Shown in pieces: positions 1 to 5,635 of a stretch of DNA of 5,635 nt; within the stretch, counting starts at the first letter, position 1; every line of letters starts with the position of its first letter. The stretch comes from Actinomycetota bacterium (GTDB lineage Bacteria > Actinomycetota > Actinomycetes > Nanopelagicales > Nanopelagicaceae), in contig SXMA01000007.1 in assembly GCA_005777515.1 (NCBI GenBank), forward strand, positions 1 through 5,635, given 5' to 3'. The notes under the pieces are model-generated. The model ran no database searches and was not told where the DNA came from. It saw only the letters and a list, made by a program, of their open reading frames with translations. A program made the translations under genes and the position numbers.

Positions 1-1891
1 GAGTTAATTGATCACCACTTAAATAGCTGAGCTCTTTTAGCACCTCACTTACGCGATCAAAGGTTCGAGGAATAACGTTGGTTCTGCCCTCCATGCGCGC
101 TTTTAGTCCCGCAGACTCTTTTTCAAGCCTTGCTGCCTTTTCAAAACCACGGGCATTACTCTCTCGATTCGGACAGCTATGACATGGATGGTGTTTGAGA
201 AATCTTCGATGCTCGCTTATCTGCTCTTCGATATTTCCATGATGCTTTTTCCGACTACCACTAGTGATTCTCCGTGATGAAAACTGAGCTTCCAACTCCT
301 TAATCGCAAAGCGAGCCTTCATATACTCACCCATATCACCAAGATCGCTCTGAGATCCTTCTATTAGAGTTTTGATTGCAACTTCATTTTTTGCAATCTG
401 TCTAGCTAAACCAACAACAGCTTTATCTGCTTGAAACTGGGCGAAGGAAAAACCAAGTGACTTTCTTGCTCGCTCATGGCCGAATCTTGAAATTAAATTA
501 GCGCTCATGTTATAGGTCGGGGAAAATGATGAACGGAGCGGATAGGTTCTGGTACTTGCAAGGCCTGCAGCAATAGAGCTGTCCATCTGTTCATTCCAAA
601 TGATCAACGCATTACCTTCGATATCTATCCCGCGCCTCCCAGCTCTTCCGGTTAGTTGGGTGTATTCGCCAGGTGAAACATTGACATGACTTTCTCCATT
701 CCACTTCACAAGTTTTTCTAAAATCACACTTCTTGCCGGCATATTGATCCCAAGAGCTAGAGTTTCGGTTGCAAAGACAATCTTTAAAAGCCCTCTCTGG
801 AAAAGCTCTTCAATAGTTTCTTTGAACATGGGAAGCAAACCTGCGTGATGAGCGGCAATGCCTCGCTCCAACGCTTGAGCCCACTCATGAAAACCAAGAA
901 CTCCGAAATCCTCCGAAGGCAGTTCATGCGTCTTAAGCGCAATGACTCGCCTAATCTCCTCTTTCTCAATCGAATTGGTGAGCGATAGGCCCTCGCGAAT
1001 ACAAGATGAAACAGCGCCATCACACCCAGCCCGGGAGAAAATAAAGAATATGGCCGGCAAAAAACCACGCTCTGCAAGCTTTTCAACAACTTCTGGCCTT
1101 GTTAGAGACTTAATCGAACTAAATTTACTCTCTTTCCAACTCTTGCTTCCACCAGGGACCTTCTTGATTGAATTCTTTTCAATTCGCAGAATCTCTGGAT
1201 TTACCCGTCCCTCATCGACAAAGAGATCAAGGATTCGATTTCCGATCAAAATGTGCTGATAGAGCGGAACTGGCCTGATTTCACTAAGCACCACTTCAGT
1301 TTCTCCGCGCACCGTCTTTAACCAGTCTCCAAACTCCTCGGCATTTGAAACAGTAGCTGATAGCGAGACTATTTGAATTCGCTCTGGGAGATGAATCAGT
1401 ATCTCTTCCCAGACCGCTCCACGAAACTTATCTGCGAGGTAATGAACTTCATCCATAACTACATAGCCAAGATCATCAATTGCATCTGATCCGGCATAGA
1501 TCATATTACGCAGAACTTCAGTCGTCATAACAACTATGCGAGCCTCACTATTAATAGATGAATCTCCGGTGAGAAGGCCAACTTCAGATTCGCCGTAAAG
1601 TCTTACCAAGTCCTGATACTTTTGATTTGATAGCGCTTTAATTGGCGTGGTGTAGAAGCAACGTTCGCCATTCTTTTCAGCCAGAAACGTTGCAAACTCT
1701 CCAACAATTGTCTTTCCAGCTCCTGTGGGCGCGGCAACTAATACGCTTTTGCCGTCCTCTAGATGATGGCAGCCTAGGCTTTGAAACTCATCAAATCCAA
1801 AGTCATAGTTAGCCATAAATTCAGTTGTTAGAGGATGTGAACTTCTCTTCTTTGCCGCGGCATACCTTTCAGCCGGAGATGAAGTACTCAC
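1..1891 (-). CDS. helY: HelY, Ski2-like DEVH-box helicase (3' end outside window)
   Basis: ATP-dependent superfamily 2 helicase of the Ski2/Mtr4-like group, expected to unwind RNA or RNA/DNA duplexes in the cytoplasm; its exact cellular role in Actinobacteria is poorly defined. 630 codons are visible from a GTG at 1889-1891, with no stop before the left edge. Motifs in order: Q-like FDEFQ near residue 33, Walker A APTGAGKT 54-61, TTPIKALSNQ 81-90, LTGD 107-110, DEVH 147-150, SAT 178-180, FSRAGCD 285-291, AAHHAGLLP 346-354, FATETLALGINMPA 373-386, and QLTGRAGRRG 412-421. A HPCHSCP motif lies at 568-574, in the stalk region. Mycobacterial HelY is about 900 residues, so a C-terminal part (DSHCT-like domain) should lie beyond the edge. 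The GTG overlaps the lipid-kinase stop by four bases (GTGA), suggesting translational coupling; no clear ribosome site precedes it. ATG at residue 26 is an alternative start, but it too lacks a ribosome site. The stalk appears shorter than in Mycobacterium (see findings). Confidence 0.95.
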   Translation of the reverse strand, partial: MSTSSPAERYAAAKKRSSHPLTTEFMANYDFGFDEFQSLGCHHLEDGKSVLVAAPTGAGKTIVGEFATFLAEKNGERCFYTTPIKALSNQKYQDLVRLYGESEVGLLTGDSSINSEARIVVMTTEVLRNMIYAGSDAIDDLGYVVMDEVHYLADKFRGAVWEEILIHLPERIQIVSLSATVSNAEEFGDWLKTVRGETEVVLSEIRPVPLYQHILIGNRILDLFVDEGRVNPEILRIEKNSIKKVPGGSKSWKESKFSSIKSLTRPEVVEKLAERGFLPAIFFIFSRAGCDGAVSSCIREGLSLTNSIEKEEIRRVIALKTHELPSEDFGVLGFHEWAQALERGIAAHHAGLLPMFKETIEELFQRGLLKIVFATETLALGINMPARSVILEKLVKWNGESHVNVSPGEYTQLTGRAGRRGIDIEGNALIIWNEQMDSSIAAGLASTRTYPLRSSFSPTYNMSANLISRFGHERARKSLGFSFAQFQADKAVVGLARQIAKNEVAIKTLIEGSQSDLGDMGEYMKARFAIKELEAQFSSRRITSGSRKKHHGNIEEQISEHRRFLKHHPCHSCPNRESNARGFEKAARLEKESAGLKARMEGRTNVIPRTFDRVSEVLKELSYLSGDQLT

Positions 1892-2757
1892 ATGCGCCAC
1901 GTTAGTAGGCCGCGCTCTATTACGCGCGCTTTAATTGGCAGTGGCCCAACTCGCTCTCCGTCGGCATAGGCCACGGCGTCAGAGTCAATTTCAACGCTCC
2001 TGCCCCGCGAAATTTTGACCGCAGGGTGTGTCGTGTGTTTTCCGGAGAAAACCTTTGGAAAAACTTTCAGGAATTCCCATTTTGATACTGGGCTGAGAAT
2101 TAAGATATCGAATAATCCGTCATCAATTTTTGCATCAGGAGTGACCTTCATTCCTCCCCCGTAACAGATCCCATTAGAAACAGCTATCAGCATTGCTTCA
2201 CTCTCGAAAGAGAATCCATCGATGCCGAATCTATAACTCTTAGGTTTGAAGGTTGATAGAACCAGAAGTATTGAAATGTTGTATTTAGCTCGTCCCTTAA
2301 TTGCCTTCATAGCATTAGCTCGCTCATTGACCATTGAATCAAAGCCTGTGCTAAGAACATCTACGAAATACTTTTCTCCTACCTTTCCAACATCGATTAA
2401 TGAGGGTCGGCTTGTGAGGTAATGCTTGATTAATTTCTCTGGGTTCTTTAGTTCTAAATTGAGCGTTCTGGCAAAATCATTACCAGTACCAGCGGGTATT
2501 AAGGCTATTCCAAGACCACTGCCCACTAACTCCTGCACTGCGAGGTTTACGGTTCCATCGCCACCAATCAGGAATAGGCCTTCGAATTTCTGGCTTTCCT
2601 TTAATTTGATCCTTAGATTCTCCTGAGACTCTTGAGTGCTATTAGCTGAGAGATCTATATATTCAATACGGAGAGCTTTCAATTCTTGCTTTACAAACTT
2701 CCCGACCTTATTTCCGCGTCCATTTCCTGACTTGGGATTTATCAGCAGAAGCCACAT
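1888..2757 (-). CDS. Diacylglycerol kinase family lipid kinase (DgkB/YegS type)
   Basis: Soluble or membrane-associated kinase predicted to transfer phosphate from ATP to a lipid such as diacylglycerol, giving phosphatidic acid for phospholipid recycling; the true substrate cannot be read from sequence. The protein has 289 residues, a normal full length for the family. Visible motifs: N-terminal INPKSGNGRG (6-15), the nucleotide-binding GGDGTVN (65-71), PAGTGNDFAR (88-97), then the C-terminal lobe with YGGGMKVTPDA (199-209), IDDGLFD (211-217) and YADGE (264-268), whose glutamate matches the conserved catalytic-site DGE of DgkB-like enzymes. No membrane segment is evident. It starts 14 bases after the tatC stop, and its last codons overlap the helY start. 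The ATG at 2755-2757 must be close to the true start because the first motif begins at residue 6, yet the 14-base gap is pyrimidine-rich with no Shine-Dalgarno match, so translation probably depends on ribosomes finishing tatC. Ceramide or sphingosine kinase relatives share the fold, but the motifs fit the bacterial DAGK group best. Confidence 0.93.
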   Translation of the reverse strand: MWLLLINPKSGNGRGNKVGKFVKQELKALRIEYIDLSANSTQESQENLRIKLKESQKFEGLFLIGGDGTVNLAVQELVGSGLGIALIPAGTGNDFARTLNLELKNPEKLIKHYLTSRPSLIDVGKVGEKYFVDVLSTGFDSMVNERANAMKAIKGRAKYNISILLVLSTFKPKSYRFGIDGFSFESEAMLIAVSNGICYGGGMKVTPDAKIDDGLFDILILSPVSKWEFLKVFPKVFSGKHTTHPAVKISRGRSVEIDSDAVAYADGERVGPLPIKARVIERGLLTWRM

Positions 2758-2771
2758 GAGAGAAGATCAAT

Positions 2772-3602
2772 CTATTCAGGAAGAGGTTCATCAATTGGTG
2801 ATGCTTGATCAATGTCCGCGGCTTGATTATCACCAATTTGCTTAGACTTCTTATCTCGTTTCTTGTCAACTAGTAGCGCAATTGCGCCAGCGCCAAAATA
2901 GAAAACAATGAGCGGCAGAGCAAGAGCGGCCATAGAAAGTGGATCTGCAGTTGGTGAGAAGGCAGCAACAAAAACCGTTATGCCAAAGATTGCAAAGCGC
3001 CAAGGTTTTAAAATTGCTCTTCCAGAGAGGACCCCAACTAAATTGAGCGATACCAGAAAGACCGGTAGCTCAAAAGCAAGCCCAAAAATTAGAATGATTC
3101 GAAGCACGAAACTCAAGTAATCATCAAATCTAACTAGGTTATTCAAGCTATCTGGGGTGAAACCAAATAGAACTCTGATAGCAATAGGAAGGATGTAATA
3201 GGCAAGAGCAGCGCCAAGTGTAAAGAAAGGTGTTGCTGCGATGATGAAAAAAACTGACTTGCGCCTCTCTTTCCTATGTAGAGCAGGGGCAATAAAAGCC
3301 CAGAGTTGATAGAGCCAAAATGGCGCAGAGATAATGACGCCAGTTAAAAATGCAACCTTGACTTGCAGATTGAGTGGACCTAATACGCCGCTAATAAAGA
3401 GAGAACCGCAGTTGTTGGAACCACTATTTTGAGCCAGCTTTAAGTCACATACTGGTTCAGCCAGGGTAGTAATGATCTGGTTGTAATAGACAAAGCCGAG
3501 AATAGAGAAAATCAAAATGAAAAAAGCGGCCCGGATGATTCTCTTGCGTAGTTCACGCAAATGATCCAATAGAGGCATCGTGCCGCGTTCTCTGGCTGCC
3601 AT
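2772..3602 (-). CDS. tatC: Sec-independent protein translocase subunit TatC
   Basis: Polytopic inner-membrane receptor of the twin-arginine translocation system. It binds the RR motif of folded substrates and recruits TatA for export. The protein has 276 residues, typical for actinobacterial TatC. Family signatures are visible: HLRELRKR (14-21) at the cytoplasmic N-terminus, WLYQLWAFIAPALHRKERR (96-114) in the first cytoplasmic loop, and GLAFELPVF (174-182) with the conserved buried glutamate E178. Hydrophobic segments fall near 23-41, 78-99, 116-139, 163-188, 202-215 and 222-245, consistent with six helices. The first extracytoplasmic loop has two cysteines (C52, C65). The C-terminus is a charged, partly acidic tail of about 30 residues after VDKKRDKK. 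The ATG at 3600-3602 is preferred over Met9 because GGAG stands four bases upstream and the N-terminal motif stays complete. It follows tatA after a 75-base spacer with hairpins and precedes the lipid kinase by 14 bases. No tatB is in the window; actinobacteria usually carry it elsewhere. Confidence 0.97.
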   Translation of the reverse strand: MAARERGTMPLLDHLRELRKRIIRAAFFILIFSILGFVYYNQIITTLAEPVCDLKLAQNSGSNNCGSLFISGVLGPLNLQVKVAFLTGVIISAPFWLYQLWAFIAPALHRKERRKSVFFIIAATPFFTLGAALAYYILPIAIRVLFGFTPDSLNNLVRFDDYLSFVLRIILIFGLAFELPVFLVSLNLVGVLSGRAILKPWRFAIFGITVFVAAFSPTADPLSMAALALPLIVFYFGAGAIALLVDKKRDKKSKQIGDNQAADIDQASPIDEPLPE

Positions 3603-3606
3603 ATCG

Positions 3607-3610
3607 CTCC
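3607..3610 (-). promoter_or_regulatory. Ribosome binding site of tatC
   Basis: On the minus strand GGAG lies four bases before the tatC ATG (spacer CGAT). The spacing is short but this is the only Shine-Dalgarno match near the gene, and it supports Met1 over Met9. Confidence 0.55.
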
Positions 3611-3637
3611 GTTTACCTAAAGAGTATTAATCTCTCC

Positions 3638-3652
3638 CCTACTAGAAGTAGG
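3638..3652 (-). other. Hairpin 2 in the tatA-tatC spacer
   Basis: Perfect inverted repeat read on the minus strand as CCTACT-TCT-AGTAGG: six base pairs closing a three-base loop. It is followed by GGAGAGATTAAT, not a T-run, so it is not a standard intrinsic terminator. It lies 35 bases before the tatC start and downstream of a second hairpin that abuts the tatA stop. It could protect the 3' end of a tatA segment or slow transcription; this is inference from the fold alone. Confidence 0.5.
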
Positions 3653-3657
3653 CACCC

Positions 3658-3677
3658 GTTGAAACCATGATTTCAAC
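3658..3677 (-). other. Hairpin 1, directly after the tatA stop
   Basis: Perfect 7-base-pair inverted repeat (GTTGAAA / TTTCAAC) around a six-base loop. Its 5' arm, in transcript sense, begins immediately after the tatA TAA. The stem is A/T-rich, so moderate in strength, and no T-run follows. Only five bases separate it from the next hairpin, so the spacer would fold as two stem-loops in tandem. Confidence 0.5.
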
Positions 3678-3866
3678 TTAGGATTTAGCTGAAGAATCGC
3701 CCTCTTCGCTTTTCTTCTCATCTTTATTCAGTTCCTTTACCTCACTCTTGAAAATTCTAAGTGAGCGACCAAGAGAGCGTGCTGAATCCGGTAGACGCTT
3801 TGCGCCAAAGAGTATGACAACAACCAGTATCACTAAAAGCCACATTTGTGGATTACGACCGAACAT
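3678..3866 (-). CDS. tatA: Sec-independent protein translocase subunit TatA
   Basis: Small membrane protein that oligomerises at TatC to form the export path for folded twin-arginine substrates. From the ATG at 3864-3866 it has 62 residues: a short N-terminus MFGRNPQ, one hydrophobic helix (about 8-20), the hinge FGAKRLP (20-26), an amphipathic helix (about 27-46, [19 protein letters not shown]) and a short charged tail. This is the classic TatA layout, with the conserved FG and LP. The frame stays open upstream to a TTG at 3933-3935, which would add 23 residues. The ATG is preferred because GGAAAGG sits eight bases before it and because TatA proteins begin just ahead of the membrane helix. 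The gene follows pafC after an 84-base gap and precedes tatC by 75 bases. TatA rather than TatB is chosen for the short length and the adjacency to tatC. Confidence 0.95.
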   Translation of the reverse strand: MFGRNPQMWLLVILVVVILFGAKRLPDSARSLGRSLRIFKSEVKELNKDEKKSEEGDSSAKS

Positions 3867-3874
3867 GAGATCAA

Positions 3875-3881
3875 CCTTTCC
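3875..3881 (-). promoter_or_regulatory. Ribosome binding site deciding the tatA start
   Basis: GGAAAGG on the minus strand, eight bases before the ATG at 3864-3866. It is the best Shine-Dalgarno match in the window and argues for the short 62-residue TatA instead of a form extended to the upstream TTG. Confidence 0.65.
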
Positions 3882-3950
3882 AGCAATCAGGCCCACTATT
3901 AGGTAAGGCTTAGAGCCATACGCTACCACGCGCAAAATAACCCTGTCTTG

Positions 3951-4868
3951 CTACCCCTTGTAGGCCAGAAGCGCTCTATTAGCCCGCTCTGCAATCTCGG
4001 CTCTTAGTTCAAGAGGTTTAGCCAGTTCAAGTGAATCAGCGCCAGCTAATACGGATCGAACTATCCACTCTGGCTGAAAAATATCGATTTGATAACAAGA
4101 CTTTGAAAGCTCCTTTAGCGATGATGCATTTTCGCTTAAGAAACTGGAATCTTCACTTTTGATAATTACCTCAGCACTTGACCCGCGAGAATCTTCGATT
4201 CGCTCTAAGTCTGTACGCGTTTTTCTCTCTTGGGTCGAAACTTCTGAGATTTGAATGAGATTAAATGTTCTAAGTGCTTTTGCGCTATGGCAGTAAGCAC
4301 TCACTAGCGTTCTCCTGTCTTCCGCGATAATCGAAATCGGGGTGATGTTTCTTCTAGATGATAAATCTTTTGTCTTGTTGTTGTAAGTAATTTCTAAATC
4401 CAAATCTTGCTGTATTGCTCGTTCAATTGACTCTAGCGTTACTCGTTCTCTGTCAAGGGTGAAGGTAATTGCTGATGCTGGGATAGAACTGCTAAAAGCC
4501 TTTGCAATTTTCTCTCGCAGGGCAATGATTTGTGGATAGACAGCTGCAGTTTTTGGTGTACTTTCTTCCAGAGCAGCTAGAGCAATTCTTGCTATCAAAG
4601 CCTCAGACTCATTGAGATTTCTTGGAGCAGCAAGGTTCTGAGGATCTCTTATTACAACGCTTTCTTCATCAAATGAGATATCAATGAGTTCCAATGGCGT
4701 ATATCCCGGTAGTCCGCATAGAAAGAGGAGGTTCAAATCCTTTAGTACCTCATCGCGGCTTATTGAAAACTCTTTCGCAAGCTCAGAAATAGAAATTCCT
4801 GGGTGCGCGACAATGTATGGAACGAGGTCAAGTAAGCGAATTGCGCGAAGTGCGGCGTTTTCAACCAT
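3951..4868 (-). CDS. pafC: PafC, WYL-domain transcriptional regulator
   Basis: Partner of PafB. In mycobacteria PafB and PafC act together as an activator of the RecA/LexA-independent DNA-damage response; despite the name (proteasome accessory factor) they are not needed for pupylation. The protein has 305 residues. Residues 1-75 form a winged-helix DNA-binding region with a recognisable HTH (ISISELAKEF 25-34, SRDEVLKDLNLL 37-48) and the CGLPGY turn (51-56) typical of PafC. A helical linker follows. The WYL domain spans about 145-215 and a C-terminal WCX-like domain about 230-302. The WYL core is weakened: the tryptophan position reads TLVSAYC (187-193) and the usual R-x-F-R-L-D-R-I strand reads RTFNLIQI (200-207). 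The ATG at 4866-4868 overlaps the pafB end by eight bases, which implies coupled translation. Size, order and the CGLPGY motif separate it from PafB. Assignment is strong; function is transferred from mycobacteria. Confidence 0.9.
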   Translation of the reverse strand: MVENAALRAIRLLDLVPYIVAHPGISISELAKEFSISRDEVLKDLNLLFLCGLPGYTPLELIDISFDEESVVIRDPQNLAAPRNLNESEALIARIALAALEESTPKTAAVYPQIIALREKIAKAFSSSIPASAITFTLDRERVTLESIERAIQQDLDLEITYNNKTKDLSSRRNITPISIIAEDRRTLVSAYCHSAKALRTFNLIQISEVSTQERKTRTDLERIEDSRGSSAEVIIKSEDSSFLSENASSLKELSKSCYQIDIFQPEWIVRSVLAGADSLELAKPLELRAEIAERANRALLAYKG

Positions 4869-5635
4869 GAGATTTCGCTACTTTCTCTAACGACGAAACA
4901 ACTAAAGATCTCAACTCCTGTGGTTGTTCGATAATCAAACTATCGCAATACCAGAGCGCCTCTGTAAGAGCGGCAGCATTTGACTCGCTTCGGTAGGAGA
5001 TCTCATCCCACTCTTCATCAAGGTTTTTGATCTCAAGGGCCCTTGCTCGAAGCGCTTCTGCTTGTGATTTTTTTACCTTCGCTCGAATCTCGACGCCTTC
5101 TGTGTTATGCATAATCAAATAATCTTTAATATTGAAATCAGAGGGTATTTCATACATATCGCGCTTCTTTGAGATATCAATCTTGGAGGTGATTCGTGAG
5201 AAGTTGAATGTGCGGATATCGCTGCGATCTAGATCTTCACCTACTAAATACCACTCCCCCTTCCAAGCACTTAATCCCAAGGGATTAACACGGCGATTTT
5301 CTGGCTTCGCGGCGCCTGCTTTGCGATAGGTGAAGGCAATCTCTGATCTATTTGCCAGGGCTTTTGTGACATCAAGTAGCCCTTCCGCTGAAAAGTTCAA
5401 TGTATGAAGTGAATTGATTTCAAGTGCTGGATCAAGAAGCGCCGTTGAATTAACTCGCCTGGCTGCGCCAAGTGCTATTTCTTCCAAACTGCTATCTAGC
5501 CAAAGCCCAAGTGCAGTTGAGAGGATGCCTATCTCTGTTGGAGTAAATGATTTGATAGGCATTTGATACGTTTCAGGTTTTATTCGATAACCTGGTTCAT
5601 CTTCAAAGAGCGGATCTGCAGAGGCAACTTCAATC
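4861..5635 (-). CDS. pafB: PafB, WYL-domain transcriptional regulator (5' end outside window)
   Basis: Partner of PafC in the DNA-damage-responsive activator described for mycobacteria, where the WYL domain is thought to sense a nucleic-acid ligand such as single-stranded DNA. 257 codons are visible and the frame is open to the right edge. PafB is usually about 320-330 residues, so roughly the first 65-75, holding the winged helix, are missing. The visible part starts with the conserved linker DPLFEDEPGYRIKPETY (residues 7-23 of the fragment). It continues with a helical region and a WYL domain bearing the intact signature GEWYLVGEDLD (126-136), followed by RTFNFSRI (141-148), and ends in a WCX-like domain. 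The ATG at 5560-5562 is internal: the 24 codons before it encode the family linker. The gene ends in TGA at 4861-4863, inside the start of pafC. In known genomes pafA or other pup-proteasome genes often lie further upstream; this cannot be checked here. Confidence 0.92.
   Translation of the reverse strand, partial: IEVASADPLFEDEPGYRIKPETYQMPIKSFTPTEIGILSTALGLWLDSSLEEIALGAARRVNSTALLDPALEINSLHTLNFSAEGLLDVTKALANRSEIAFTYRKAGAAKPENRRVNPLGLSAWKGEWYLVGEDLDRSDIRTFNFSRITSKIDISKKRDMYEIPSDFNIKDYLIMHNTEGVEIRAKVKKSQAEALRARALEIKNLDEEWDEISYRSESNAAALTEALWYCDSLIIEQPQELRSLVVSSLEKVAKSHG

Noticed and set aside
784..1089. Open frame of 101 codons on the minus strand inside helY
   Set aside because: It is a shifted frame of helY. 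The helY frame continues unbroken through this stretch with motifs IV and V, so there is neither a frameshift nor a nested gene.
942..1259. Open frame of 105 codons on the plus strand
   Set aside because: It lies wholly antisense to the helicase core between motifs III and V of helY; the translation has no recognisable domain and is explained by the sense gene.
2426..2845. Short plus-strand open frames opposite the lipid kinase and tatC end
   Set aside because: Antisense to conserved kinase motifs (GGDGT, PAGTGNDF), with low-complexity, Ser/Pro/Phe-rich translations and no start signals.
3638..3677. Intrinsic transcription terminator between tatA and tatC
   Set aside because: The stems are short and no T-run follows either one on the minus strand; tatC has only a weak ribosome site and no visible promoter of its own.
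3907..3917. Small inverted repeat GGCT-TAG-AGCC in the pafC-tatA gap
   Set aside because: A four-base stem is expected by chance, and no T-run or other context supports a role.
3867..3950. Promoter or PafBC-controlled site in the pafC-tatA gap
   Set aside because: TTGCGC and TAATAG-like hexamers occur but not at a convincing spacing, and no TTGTC-type element like that of damage-responsive mycobacterial promoters was seen.
1..5635. tRNA, rRNA, CRISPR, insertion sequence or attachment site
   Set aside because: No direct-repeat array, terminal inverted repeats, transposase or integrase motifs, or cloverleaf-like sequence was seen; nearly all bases are covered by six recognised genes.

Overview
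The window carries six genes, all on the minus strand, in the order (in transcription direction) pafB - pafC - tatA - tatC - dagK-like - helY. The two outer genes are cut by the window edges: pafB lacks its 5' end on the right and helY lacks its 3' end on the left. Every gene is recognisable from motifs, and no unexplained coding space remains. The largest non-coding stretches are the 84-base pafC-tatA gap and the 77-base-scale tatA-tatC spacer.

The gene set and order are a known actinobacterial neighbourhood: PafB/PafC regulators next to TatA, TatC and a Ski2-like HelY helicase, usually downstream of the pup-proteasome genes. Base composition looks moderate (roughly mid-40s % G+C by eye), low for Actinobacteria. 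Compact spacing, short proteins and this composition suggest a streamlined lineage such as the freshwater Nanopelagicales (acI: Planktophila/Nanopelagicus). That placement is inference from composition and layout, not from a search.

Region by region: 4861-5635 is pafB and 3951-4868 is pafC, overlapping by 8 bases. Together they should encode the WYL-domain heteromeric activator of the RecA-independent DNA-damage response. 3678-3866 is tatA (the ATG at 3864-3866 is preferred over an upstream TTG), and 2772-3602 is tatC; together they form the core of the twin-arginine protein exporter. The tatA-tatC spacer (3603-3677) contains two compact hairpins in tandem just after the tatA stop. 1888-2757 is a DgkB/YegS-type lipid kinase, 14 bases after tatC. 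1-1891 is helY, starting at a GTG that overlaps the lipid-kinase stop by 4 bases.

The genes look like one transcription unit: gaps are short or negative and no intrinsic terminator with a T-run is visible. Their functions (damage-responsive regulation, protein export, lipid phosphorylation, RNA/DNA helicase) are not one pathway, so the grouping is probably a conserved operon rather than a single machine. I found no mobile element, CRISPR array, tRNA or rRNA, and no convincing new system. The most interesting points are an apparently reduced HelY that seems to lack the insertion domain I remember from mycobacterial HelY, a degenerate WYL core in PafC beside an intact one in PafB, and the tandem hairpins between tatA and tatC.
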